Below the pieces are notes generated by a model that saw nothing but the letters and a program-made list of their open reading frames with translations, searched no databases and had not been told where the DNA came from. The position numbers were made by a program, and so were the translations under genes. Source: Segatella copri (GTDB taxonomy: Bacteria; Bacteroidota; Bacteroidia; Bacteroidales; Bacteroidaceae). Taken from it: DNA of 59,850 nucleotides. Shown piece by piece: positions 52,742 to 59,850 of the stretch (position 1 is the stretch's first letter; every line of letters begins with the position of its first letter). The DNA is taken from assembly GCF_009494395.1 (NCBI RefSeq), contig NZ_VZCB01000005.1, positions 1-59,850 on the forward strand, written 5' to 3'.

Positions 52742-54775
52742 ATGAAAATGAAGTTTATCCTTCCGATGATGATGCTCGCAGCCATGCCTTTGGCTGCTGA
52801 TGCTCAGAACAAGTCGGGACTTGTCTTGAGCAATCTTGACAAGACAGCAAAGCCTGCTGATGATTTCTATCAGTTTGCTACCGGTGGCTGGCAGAAGAAC
52901 AATCCGCTTCCTGCTGCCTACAGCCGTTATGGTAGTTTCGATCAGTTGGCTGAGAACAGCAACAAGCGTATCAACTCTATCCTTGATGAACTCAAGAAGA
53001 AGACCTACAAGGCTGGAACCATTGAGCAGAAGCTTTCCGACTTCTACAAGTTGGCGCTCGATATCGACCGTCGCAACAAGGAGGGCATTGCTCCCGTAAA
53101 GCCTCTCCTCGACGAGATTGCTGCTGCCAAGACCAAGGCTGAGCTCCAGAACTTGCAGGTGAAGTATGCCATGCAGGGCTTGGGCGTAGGTTTCGGTACC
53201 GGTTTCGGTGCTGACGAGAAGAACGTTACCATGAACATCTACAATGTGATGCAGGGTGGCTTGACTCTCGGTTCCAAGGATTATTACCTCAACAACGATG
53301 CTGCTACCGTAGCCATCCGTGAGGCATTCAAGACCTACGTGTCAAAGATGTTCCAGCTCTATGGCTTCTCTGCTGCCGATGCTGCCAAGAAGGCACAGAA
53401 GGTATTCCTCCACGAGACCAGTCTTGCTACTATCTCCAAGAGCCGTACCGAGCTCCGTGACCCACAGGCTAACTACAACAAGATGAGCCTGAAGCAGTTC
53501 AAGGAGAATTATCCAAACATTCCTCTCGAGGCATTGGCTAACGGCGAGGGCATCAAGAGCGAACATATCCAGGAGATGATTGTGGGTCAGCCTGCATTCA
53601 TGGCTGGTTACGACAAGATTACTGCTGCAGAGGATGCTGAGACCTTGAAGGCATTGATGGAGTGGAGTGTCATCGGCAGCTCTTCTGCTTATCTCACCGA
53701 TGAGATCCGTGAGGCAAACTTCGATTTCTTCGGCAAGACCATGAGCGGCAGAAAGGAAGACCATCCATTGTGGAAGCGTGCTACTTCTCAGGTAGATGCT
53801 CAGATGGGTGAGGCGCTCGGCAGAATCTACTGCAAGAAGTTCTTCCCTGAGTCATCCAAGAAGATGATGGAGACTTTGGTCAAGAATCTCCAGGTGAGTC
53901 TCGGTCAGCGTATCGATGCTCAGAAGTGGATGAGTGCAGAGACCAAGGCTGCAGCCCACAATAAGCTCGATAAGTTCTATGTCAAGATTGGTTATCCTAA
54001 CCAGTGGACCGACTATAGCAAGCTTACCATCGACCCATCTAAGAGTTTCTATGAGAACGTGATGGCTTGCCGTCAGTTCCGTAACAATAAGGAGATTGCT
54101 GAGAAGGCTGGTAAGCCAGTCAACAGAGATGAGTGGTATATGACTCCACAGACTGTGAATGCATACTATAATCCTACCACCAATGAGATCTGCTTCCCAG
54201 CAGGTATCCTTCAGTATCCATTCTTTGATGCCAAGGCAGACGCGGCATTCAACTATGGTGCTATCGGTGTGGTGATTGGTCATGAGATGACTCACGGTTT
54301 CGACGATCAGGGTCGCCAGTATGATGCCAGCGGTAACCTGAAGGATTGGTGGACTGCTGCTGATGCTGAGGGCTTCAACAAGCGTGCAGATATGTATGCT
54401 GATTTCTTCAGCAACATCAAGGTTTTGCCTGATCTGAATGCCAACGGTCGCTTTACATTGGGTGAGAACCTTGCCGACCACGGTGGTTTGATGGTATCTT
54501 TCAATGCATTCAAGAATGCGACAGCCAAGAAGCCTTTGAAGAACAAGGATGGCTTTACTGCTGATCAGCGCTTCTTCCTTGCTTACGCAGGTGTATGGGG
54601 TCAGAATATCACCGAGAAGGAAATCCGCAACCGTGTGAAGAACGATCCTCATGCGCTTGGCAAGTGGCGTGTAGATGGTGCTCTTCCTCACATTGATGCC
54701 TGGTATGAGGCATTCGGTGTAAAGCAGGGCGACAAGATGTTCATTCCTAAGAATGAGCGTCTGGAGCTTTGGTAA
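52742..54775 (+). CDS. pepO: M13-family metallopeptidase (neprilysin/PepO-like)
   Basis: The 677-aa zinc peptidase has a signal peptide (ILPMMMLAAMPLAADA) and is exported. Zinc ligands are His514 and His518 in GHEMTHGFDDQG, and Glu575 with Asp579 in GENLADHGG; the substrate-binding NAYYNP is present. M13 enzymes cut oligopeptides below about 40 residues. The mammalian C-terminal CxxW motif is reduced to a final Trp. It has its own terminator. Confidence 0.94.
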   Translation: MKMKFILPMMMLAAMPLAADAQNKSGLVLSNLDKTAKPADDFYQFATGGWQKNNPLPAAYSRYGSFDQLAENSNKRINSILDELKKKTYKAGTIEQKLSDFYKLALDIDRRNKEGIAPVKPLLDEIAAAKTKAELQNLQVKYAMQGLGVGFGTGFGADEKNVTMNIYNVMQGGLTLGSKDYYLNNDAATVAIREAFKTYVSKMFQLYGFSAADAAKKAQKVFLHETSLATISKSRTELRDPQANYNKMSLKQFKENYPNIPLEALANGEGIKSEHIQEMIVGQPAFMAGYDKITAAEDAETLKALMEWSVIGSSSAYLTDEIREANFDFFGKTMSGRKEDHPLWKRATSQVDAQMGEALGRIYCKKFFPESSKKMMETLVKNLQVSLGQRIDAQKWMSAETKAAAHNKLDKFYVKIGYPNQWTDYSKLTIDPSKSFYENVMACRQFRNNKEIAEKAGKPVNRDEWYMTPQTVNAYYNPTTNEICFPAGILQYPFFDAKADAAFNYGAIGVVIGHEMTHGFDDQGRQYDASGNLKDWWTAADAEGFNKRADMYADFFSNIKVLPDLNANGRFTLGENLADHGGLMVSFNAFKNATAKKPLKNKDGFTADQRFFLAYAGVWGQNITEKEIRNRVKNDPHALGKWRVDGALPHIDAWYEAFGVKQGDKMFIPKNERLELW

Positions 54776-54799
54776 AATGAATAAATCGTAATTAATTAA

Positions 54800-54831
54800 A
54801 GGATGCTAAAGAAAATTAGCATCCTTTTTTT
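54800..54831 (+). terminator. Intrinsic terminator after pepO
   Basis: AGGATGCTAA (54800-54809) pairs with TTAGCATCCT (54816-54825), followed by seven T. Confidence 0.93.
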
Positions 54832-54860
54832 GTTTAAATCGCCTAAAATTAGTAACTTTG
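54829..54860 (+). promoter_or_regulatory. Promoter of metA
   Basis: TTTG (54829-54832) and TAACTTTG (54853-54860) are 20 bp apart; the -33 overlaps the terminator T-tract. The leader is about 30 nt, too short for a SAM riboswitch. Confidence 0.8.
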
Positions 54861-54892
54861 CACCAAATTAAAAAGAAAGGGAAAAACAGAAT

Positions 54893-55810
54893 ATGCCATT
54901 AAGACTACCGGATAAGCTTCCTGCAATAGAATTGCTGAAGCATGAAAATATTTTTGTCATGGATGAAAGCCGTGCTCATAGCCAGGAAATTCGTCCATTG
55001 AAGATTTGTGTGCTCAATTTGATGCCACTTAAGATTACAACGGAAACAGACCTTGTGCGTCTGCTCTCCAATACGCCACTCCAGTTGGAAGTTTATTTCA
55101 TGAAACTGAAGAGTCATACTCCAAAGAATACACCTATAGAACACATGATGATGTTTTATAAGGACTTCCCGGAATTGTCTAAACAGAAGTTTGATGGCAT
55201 GATTGTAACTGGTGCTCCTATCGAGACCATGGAGTATGAAGATGTGCAGTATTGGAAGGAAATCACGGAAATATTCGATTGGGCACGCACCCACGTTACA
55301 TCAACATTGTATATCTGTTGGGGTGCTCAGGCTGGATTATACCATTTCTATGGAGTTCCAAAATATCAGCTGGATAAAAAGATGTTTGGTATATTTCCAC
55401 AGAAGCCGCTTGATTCTACTCTTCCTATTTTCCGCGGATTCGATGATTATTTCAATATGCCGCATAGTCGCCATACTGAAGTACGCCGTGAGGATATCAT
55501 CAAGGTTCCGGGACTCGACATTATTGCCGAATCGCAGGAAAGTGGAGTCAGTATCGTGATGGCACGAGGTGGAAGAGAGTTTTTTGTTACCGGTCATCTG
55601 GAATATGCCCCAAATACGCTTGACAAGGAGTATAAACGGGATATGGGAAAACGTGATGATGTTGACTTGCCGAAGAATTATTATTACAATGATGACCCTA
55701 TGCAGGCACCATTGGTGACATGGCGTGCCCATGCCAATCTCTTTTACAGCAATTGGATCAACTATTACGTTTACCAGGAGACACCATACAATATTGATGA
55801 TATCAAGTAA
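54893..55810 (+). CDS. metA: Homoserine O-acyltransferase (MetA/HTS family)
   Basis: The 305-aa enzyme activates homoserine for methionine synthesis. The nucleophile Cys is in YICWGAQAGLYHFYG, with a His and Glu in the FVTGHLEYAPNTLDKEY segment. MetA proteins differ in acyl donor (succinyl- or acetyl-CoA), which I cannot settle by eye; many non-proteobacterial members use acetyl-CoA. It heads a transcript with the rlhA-like gene. Confidence 0.93.
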   Translation: MPLRLPDKLPAIELLKHENIFVMDESRAHSQEIRPLKICVLNLMPLKITTETDLVRLLSNTPLQLEVYFMKLKSHTPKNTPIEHMMMFYKDFPELSKQKFDGMIVTGAPIETMEYEDVQYWKEITEIFDWARTHVTSTLYICWGAQAGLYHFYGVPKYQLDKKMFGIFPQKPLDSTLPIFRGFDDYFNMPHSRHTEVRREDIIKVPGLDIIAESQESGVSIVMARGGREFFVTGHLEYAPNTLDKEYKRDMGKRDDVDLPKNYYYNDDPMQAPLVTWRAHANLFYSNWINYYVYQETPYNIDDIK

Positions 55811-55835
55811 GCTAAAGTTTAAGAAGATATAGATA

Positions 55836-57773
55836 ATGAGAACACTCGAACTTTTGGCACCAGCCAAGAATCTTGAATGTGGAATTGCAGCCATTGACCA
55901 TGGTGCAGATGCAGTTTATATAGGTGCACCAAGATTTGGCGCACGTGCTGCAGCCGGCAATTCTCTGGATGATATCAGGCAGCTATGCCGCTATGCCCAT
56001 CAATATCAGGCAAAGGTGCATGTTACTGTCAATACCATCATTTATGATTCTGAGCTCAATGATACGCTGGATATGATCCATGACTTGCAGGAGGCTGGCG
56101 TTGATGCTCTCCTGTTGCAAGACATGGGAGTATTGTATGCTTTGCAGGGTAAGGGTCCTTCAGCTGTAGACTTCACCTGGACAAGGGAATTACACTCAAG
56201 TACGCAATGCGATACGCGAAGTGCTGAAAAGGTAAAATGGCTTCAGACTTTGGGATTCAACCGTGCAGTCCTGGCAAGAGAACTGTCTGTTAAGGAAATC
56301 TCAGACATCCATCAGGCTGTTCCGGATATGGACCTCGAGGTGTTTGTCCACGGTGCATTATGCGTAAGCTATTCCGGCGTATGCTATGCTTCCGAGAGAT
56401 GCTTTGGCCGCTCTGCCAACCGTGGCGAATGCGCCCAGTTCTGCCGCATGAAATTCAACTTGCTGGATTCGGACAACAAGGAAATAGAACATCAGCGTCA
56501 TCTCCTTTCCTTAAAGGATATGTGCCAGATAGACAATCTGGAGGCTTTGGCTGATGCGGGTGCCTGTTCATTCAAGATAGAAGGAAGATTGAAGGATGCA
56601 GGTTATGTCAAGAACGTTGTTTCAGCCTATAGCCAGCGCCTTGATGAAATCTGCAGGAAACATCCCCAGAAGTATGCACGCCCGTCTTTTGGACGTCCAC
56701 GATATGAATTTGAAGCCAATTTAAAGAAGACATTCAATCGTGGTTTTACAAACTATTTCCTGAAAGGACGCCAGCCGGATATTGCAAGTTTCGATACTCC
56801 GAAGGCAATCGGCGAGTTTGTAGGCAAGGTCAAGGAAATCCGTGGCAACAGCTTCAATGTTGCCAGTATCGCCAGTTTTACCAATGGTGATGGCTTGTGC
56901 TTCATCAATGATGAGCATGAATTGGAAGGCTTCCGTGTGAACCGTGCGCAGGGCAACCGTTTGTTCCCATTGAAAATGCCGATGAACTTACGCCCGGGAA
57001 TGGGCTTGTACCGTAACAATGACCAGGCTTTTGAAAAGATTCTCGCAGGCAAAACGGCAGAAAGGAAGATTCCTGTCAGGATTACGTTCGGTCTGAATGA
57101 TGAGGGATTCTCTGCCGAAGCGCAATATGTCAGTGAACAGGGAATAGGATGGGGTTCTGATGATTCCAACTATCTGGGCAAGGGTATTGTGGCTTTTGAA
57201 CACAATCCGGCTCAAAAGCCTCAGCATGATAATATCGTCAGACAGCTCAGCAAGCTTGGCGGTACCATCTATGAGTGCAGGGAAGTGGAGATAAAGAACC
57301 AGGCTGACAACTATTTCATTCCGAGCAGCGTACTGACTGAGTTGCGCAGAAATCTGATGGAAGACATCGAAAAGAATGCTGATATTTCATCAGAAGCAAA
57401 GGCTGTTTCCAACCATCTGAGTAATGCGGAAGGAGATAACAGAGTGAAAGTCTGGCAGCGGGAATATGGCAAATATGGTTATCTCTACAACATTGCCAAC
57501 AAGAGTGCACATGAGTTTTACAAGCTGCATGGGATGAATCATACGGAGAACGCCTTTGAATTAGGCAAGACCTCCATTCAAGGCACGAAGACTGACGATT
57601 GCCTCATCATGCAGTGTCGCCATTGCATCCGCTACTCCCTTGGCTATTGCGTAAAGCGTGGTGGCAAGAAGCCAACATGGAAAGAACCGCTTTATCTGGA
57701 GTTGGGCGATGGCAGAAGGTTCAGACTGGAATTTGCGTGCAACGTTTGTCAGATGAACATATATTCTGACTAA
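55836..57773 (+). CDS. rlhA: U32-family protein, RlhA-like 23S rRNA hydroxylation factor
   Basis: The 645-aa protein matches E. coli RlhA (YdcP) over its whole length: GADAVYIGAPRFGAR at the N-terminus, LHSSTQCDTRS, FVHGALCVSYSG, the Cys cluster at about 180-210 (GECAQFCR) and the C-terminal Cys pairs (QCRHC, CNVCQ). RlhA is needed for 5-hydroxycytidine at 23S rRNA C2501. The older label 'U32 peptidase' is probably misleading. It is 25 bp from metA and 17 bp from the next gene. Confidence 0.82.
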   Translation: MRTLELLAPAKNLECGIAAIDHGADAVYIGAPRFGARAAAGNSLDDIRQLCRYAHQYQAKVHVTVNTIIYDSELNDTLDMIHDLQEAGVDALLLQDMGVLYALQGKGPSAVDFTWTRELHSSTQCDTRSAEKVKWLQTLGFNRAVLARELSVKEISDIHQAVPDMDLEVFVHGALCVSYSGVCYASERCFGRSANRGECAQFCRMKFNLLDSDNKEIEHQRHLLSLKDMCQIDNLEALADAGACSFKIEGRLKDAGYVKNVVSAYSQRLDEICRKHPQKYARPSFGRPRYEFEANLKKTFNRGFTNYFLKGRQPDIASFDTPKAIGEFVGKVKEIRGNSFNVASIASFTNGDGLCFINDEHELEGFRVNRAQGNRLFPLKMPMNLRPGMGLYRNNDQAFEKILAGKTAERKIPVRITFGLNDEGFSAEAQYVSEQGIGWGSDDSNYLGKGIVAFEHNPAQKPQHDNIVRQLSKLGGTIYECREVEIKNQADNYFIPSSVLTELRRNLMEDIEKNADISSEAKAVSNHLSNAEGDNRVKVWQREYGKYGYLYNIANKSAHEFYKLHGMNHTENAFELGKTSIQGTKTDDCLIMQCRHCIRYSLGYCVKRGGKKPTWKEPLYLELGDGRRFRLEFACNVCQMNIYSD

Positions 57774-57790
57774 ATTCAAAACGATAGAAA

Positions 57791-58714
57791 ATGATGAGAA
57801 TGAAACACTTATACATCTTACTGTTACTGGGCATCACAATGATGCTCAGTAGCTGCTATCATCGTTATAATTCTCATCAGCAGCATGCTGCGCTCATTGA
57901 ATATAGCAACAAGCAGCTGGATTCCATTTCCTTTTCTACGACGCACCATTATACCAATAAATTCAACTTTATGGTATTCAAGGATTCACTCGTACTTGTC
58001 AAGCAACAGCCTGAGGAACTGATGAGTGAATTGCCGGTAGATTCGTTTGCAGTAAAGAAAGACAGGCTGTTGGTAGTAACGGATATCCGTATGGTTCCAA
58101 AGGATTCCATCGATTCCGTATGGGTTCAGCTTGCAACAGAAGATAATACATTCGGCTGGATACGGGAATCGAAAATGCTGCAACAGGTTGTTCCTGCCGA
58201 CCCGATATCTGAGTTTATCATGACATTCAGTAATGTGCATTTACTGATTTTCATGGTCATTATAGTTGTGATAGCCATAGCTTACCTGATACGCAAGGTG
58301 AGCTGCAGCAACATCTATATAGTGCATTACAATGATATAGATTCCCCGTATCCTACGGCATTGGTCATACTGGTAGCAATCTCAGCTGCATTCTATGCCA
58401 CCATTCAGACCTTCGAACCGGAAACATGGCGCCATTTCTATTTCCATCCCACGCTCAATCCCTTTGCCGTACCCCGCATCCTGGGAGTCTTCCTTGCTGC
58501 CGTATGGGCTGTTGTCATAGTAGGACTGGCTTGCGTAGATGAGGTGTATCATCGGTTGCCACGGGGCGAAGGAGTCTTGTATCTGGGCGGATTGGCTAGT
58601 GTCTGCGCCTTGGATTACATCATCTTCAGTGTGCTTACTTTATATTATATCGGCTATGTATTATTGGTAGCCTATATCTGGTTTGCCATCACGGCATACC
58701 TTAAAAAGAAATGA
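57791..58714 (+). CDS. Membrane lipoprotein of unknown function
   Basis: The 307-aa product has a lipoprotein signal with LSSC (Cys near residue 23), a soluble region of about 125 residues with a probable SH3-like fold ending TFGWIRESKM, and five or so membrane segments in the C-terminal half. I recognise no family. A soluble SH3-like part plus several helices resembles sensor or envelope proteins. It is 17 bp from the rlhA-like gene and ends before a bidirectional terminator. Confidence 0.7.
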   Translation: MMRMKHLYILLLLGITMMLSSCYHRYNSHQQHAALIEYSNKQLDSISFSTTHHYTNKFNFMVFKDSLVLVKQQPEELMSELPVDSFAVKKDRLLVVTDIRMVPKDSIDSVWVQLATEDNTFGWIRESKMLQQVVPADPISEFIMTFSNVHLLIFMVIIVVIAIAYLIRKVSCSNIYIVHYNDIDSPYPTALVILVAISAAFYATIQTFEPETWRHFYFHPTLNPFAVPRILGVFLAAVWAVVIVGLACVDEVYHRLPRGEGVLYLGGLASVCALDYIIFSVLTLYYIGYVLLVAYIWFAITAYLKKK

Positions 58715-58735
58715 TATTTTTTCGTTTGCCCCAGC

Positions 58736-58778
58736 AAAAAGCCCTCTCCTGAACATGGGGATACAGGAGAGGGGCTTT
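58736..58778 (-). terminator. Terminator after smalltalk, also reached from the plus strand
   Basis: AAAGCCCTCTCCTG (58738-58751) pairs with CAGGAGAGGGGCTTT (58764-58778) with one bulged G. On the minus strand TTTTTGC follows. It lies between convergent genes and could stop both. Confidence 0.8.
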
Positions 58779-58810
58779 CAGAATGGAGAGGATATTAAGA
58801 ACCTAAATTT

Positions 58811-58879
58811 ACATGCAGCTCGTTACTGCTATTACATGCAGCACATTACTGCTATTACATGCAGCTCGTTACTCCGAGC
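58811..58879 (-). repeat. Tandem triplication of the smalltalk 3' end (23-bp period)
   Basis: Three near-identical 23-bp units start at 58811, 58834 and 58857. In transcript orientation each contains GAGCTGCATGTAA or GTGCTGCATGTAA. The first unit met is the real end of the gene (Ser-Cys-Met-stop); the other two lie in the 3' UTR. Confidence 0.85.
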
Positions 58880-58953
58880 GATGCGGCTACTGCCGTTACG
58901 ATTGACAACAAGATCTGAATGATTGTCTTCCAAGTTTCACGTTTCATTTTCAT
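58855..58953 (-). CDS. Smalltalk mini-protein (32 aa)
   Basis: The frame ATG 58953 to stop 58855 encodes a 32-aa protein starting MKMKRETWKTIIQIL and ending AASLGVTSCM. A basic start with WKTII, then a single hydrophobic helix, is the mark of the 'smalltalk' family that Bacteroidales encode next to an HU-like DNA-binding gene. The function is unknown. The usual downstream N-acetylmuramoyl-L-alanine amidase is missing here. It is 105 bp downstream of the HU-like gene; that gap is a heptad array. Confidence 0.85.
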   Translation of the reverse strand: MKMKRETWKTIIQILLSIVTAVAASLGVTSCM

Positions 58954-58954
58954 T

Positions 58955-59017
58955 TCATTAGTGATTAATTATTAGTGATTATTTATTAGTCATTATTTAT
59001 TATTTATTAGTGATTAA
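58955..59017 (-). repeat. Nine-unit heptad array between HU-like gene and smalltalk
   Basis: The plus strand divides exactly into nine heptads: TCATTAG, TGATTAA, TTATTAG, TGATTAT, TTATTAG, TCATTAT, TTATTAT, TTATTAG, TGATTAA. It reaches 2 bp from the smalltalk ATG and has stop codons in all sense frames. Confidence 0.85.
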
Positions 59018-59058
59018 TTCAGTTTCAGTTCCTGGGCATGCCCCCGAAGGGGCTATGC

Positions 59059-59670
59059 CTAGAGGCCTACGTCGCCACTGTCGGTTTTACCGCCACCACC
59101 TTCCTGGGTTCCGCCGCCGCCCTGAGAGCCGCCGCCCTCTTGAGTGCCGCCACCTTCCTGAGTTCCGCCGCCCTCTTGAGTGCCGCCGCCACCCTGAGTG
59201 GTATCACCGGAGCTTGAGCCTCCGCCAGGATTGCCTGCGGTACCTCCACCTTCGCCGGCTACATACTCATCGTATGCCACGATCTTGGTGAGCTTCTTGA
59301 GCTCGGCATTGCTCCAGTTCTTGGTATTTCTCACAATCAGGTGAACCCCCTGCACGCTTGCAGCCGTCACCTTCTCTCTGGTTTCCTCACCGCGCGAGGT
59401 CATACCGATGGAGAACAGGCCGAGGTCGGAGAGTCTCACGCTCTTGCCGTCGAGAATCAGCTCCTTCAGGCAGTCGAGCGTATCCATCAGCACTCCGTGG
59501 ATGGTGCCTCGGCTGTAAGGCGAATTGTGTTCAGAGATGTGAGTTACGAAGTCCTCGAAGCTCATCTCTCGGTCGCTCACTGCAGTAGCATACCAGAGTT
59601 TCTTACCAGCGTTCTCACCACTTTGTGGGGTACGCATTACTTTACGATACTTACTAGTTCCAAGTCCCAT
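59059..59670 (-). CDS. HU-family DNA-binding protein with Gly-rich tail
   Basis: The 203-aa protein starts with GTSKYRKVMRTPQSGENAGKK split over residues 4-24, has an HU-like helical pair and beta arm (MSFEDFVTHISEHNSPYSRG, then VRLSDLGLFSIG) up to about residue 125, and ends in a tail of about 60 residues built from GGGTQE repeats. Such proteins are common in Bacteroidales and bind DNA like HU/IHF. The tail is probably disordered. The ATG at 59670 is chosen over a TTG two codons earlier. A smalltalk gene follows. Confidence 0.85.
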   Translation of the reverse strand: MGLGTSKYRKVMRTPQSGENAGKKLWYATAVSDREMSFEDFVTHISEHNSPYSRGTIHGVLMDTLDCLKELILDGKSVRLSDLGLFSIGMTSRGEETREKVTAASVQGVHLIVRNTKNWSNAELKKLTKIVAYDEYVAGEGGGTAGNPGGGSSSGDTTQGGGGTQEGGGTQEGGGTQEGGGSQGGGGTQEGGGGKTDSGDVGL

Positions 59671-59795
59671 AATCAATTAATTTTTAAAGGGTTAATGTTT
59701 TAATGTTCTCTGATTCATCTTTCTTCCGATTGGTACCTATATCCTCCGATTGATGGTGCAAAAGAAAGGGTGATACCTTTCTCTTAATCACGATG

Positions 59796-59803
59796 CAAAT
59801 TTA
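59796..59803 (-). promoter_or_regulatory. -7 box of the HU-like gene
   Basis: TAAATTTG on the minus strand fits the -7 consensus and predicts a leader of about 120 nt. No clear -33 was seen. Nothing else was found in 59671-59850. Confidence 0.5.
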
Positions 59804-59850
59804 TATAAAATTTTCGAATTATAAGCAAGTAATATAAAAAACTTGAATGA

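Noticed and set aside
54861..54892. SAM riboswitch in front of metA
   Set aside because: The predicted leader is about 30 nt, too short for any SAM riboswitch, and no matching stems are present.

Overview
The window looks like a chromosomal segment of a gut Bacteroidales, most likely Prevotella/Segatella copri-like. The evidence is the Bacteroidetes promoter pattern (-33 TTTG, about 19-20 bp, -7 TAnnTTTG) in front of many genes, the near absence of Shine-Dalgarno sequences, a Bat aerotolerance operon, an arabinose operon with a Nudix-type AraR, an HU-like DNA-binding protein followed by a 'smalltalk' mini-protein, and Arm-domain tyrosine recombinases. The assignment rests on gene content and recalled protein families, not on a database search.

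Layout. 1-1075: the start of an integrase gene running off the left edge, a 733-bp gene-free AT-rich stretch with a perfect 30-bp inverted repeat, and tRNA-Arg(TCT), whose 3' end faces the integrase, as expected at the end of an integrative element. 1.4-7.2 kb: a GH109 Gfo/Idh/MocA glycosidase and a large GH2 beta-galactosidase with a C-terminal discoidin domain, linked by an attenuator-like hairpin. 7.3-19.9 kb (minus): a nine-gene arabinose/pentose operon (mutarotase, sodium symporter, araR, araD, araA, araB, GH51 arabinofuranosidase, transketolase, rpiB) that takes arabinosides to the pentose phosphate pathway. 20.1-24.0 kb (minus): galactose operon (galM, MFS sugar transporter, galK) with an internal attenuator-like terminator. 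24.1-29.1 kb (minus): folC, dnaJ-grpE and an ABC-F ATPase. 29.3-30.5 kb (plus): an RluA-type pseudouridine synthase overlapping a 50-aa membrane protein. 30.5-31 kb: a gene-free stretch with a 22-bp palindromic array and a second long inverted repeat. 31-36.6 kb (minus): uxaB, tRNA-Gly(CCC), tRNA-Thr(CGT), a ModF-like ABC protein, ruvC, an MBL hydrolase and rsmG. 36.9-39.7 kb (plus): HAD phosphatase, panB, MFS transporter. 39.9-48.6 kb (plus): moxR, DUF58, an unnamed Bat component, batA, batB, batC and a fused batD-batE. 48.6-58.7 kb (plus): PAP2 phosphatase, queA, ABC-F, M13 peptidase pepO, metA, rlhA-like U32 protein and a membrane lipoprotein. 58.8-59.7 kb (minus): HU-like protein and smalltalk.

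Most of the window is ordinary, intact core metabolism. The unexplained part lies between the genes. Several gaps hold short direct repeats with a 7-bp period. One composite element (module A, GTGAAGA heptads; module B, AAGTTCA heptads after a conserved CTAATCATAAAG box) fills four intercistronic gaps, and module A alone occurs in two more. It always points the same way relative to transcription: A right after a stop codon, B ending at the next start codon. Other families form the arms of long inverted repeats. The architecture recalls the heptanucleotide STRR repeats of cyanobacteria. I know of no assigned function in Prevotellaceae, and these are the main candidates for something undescribed.
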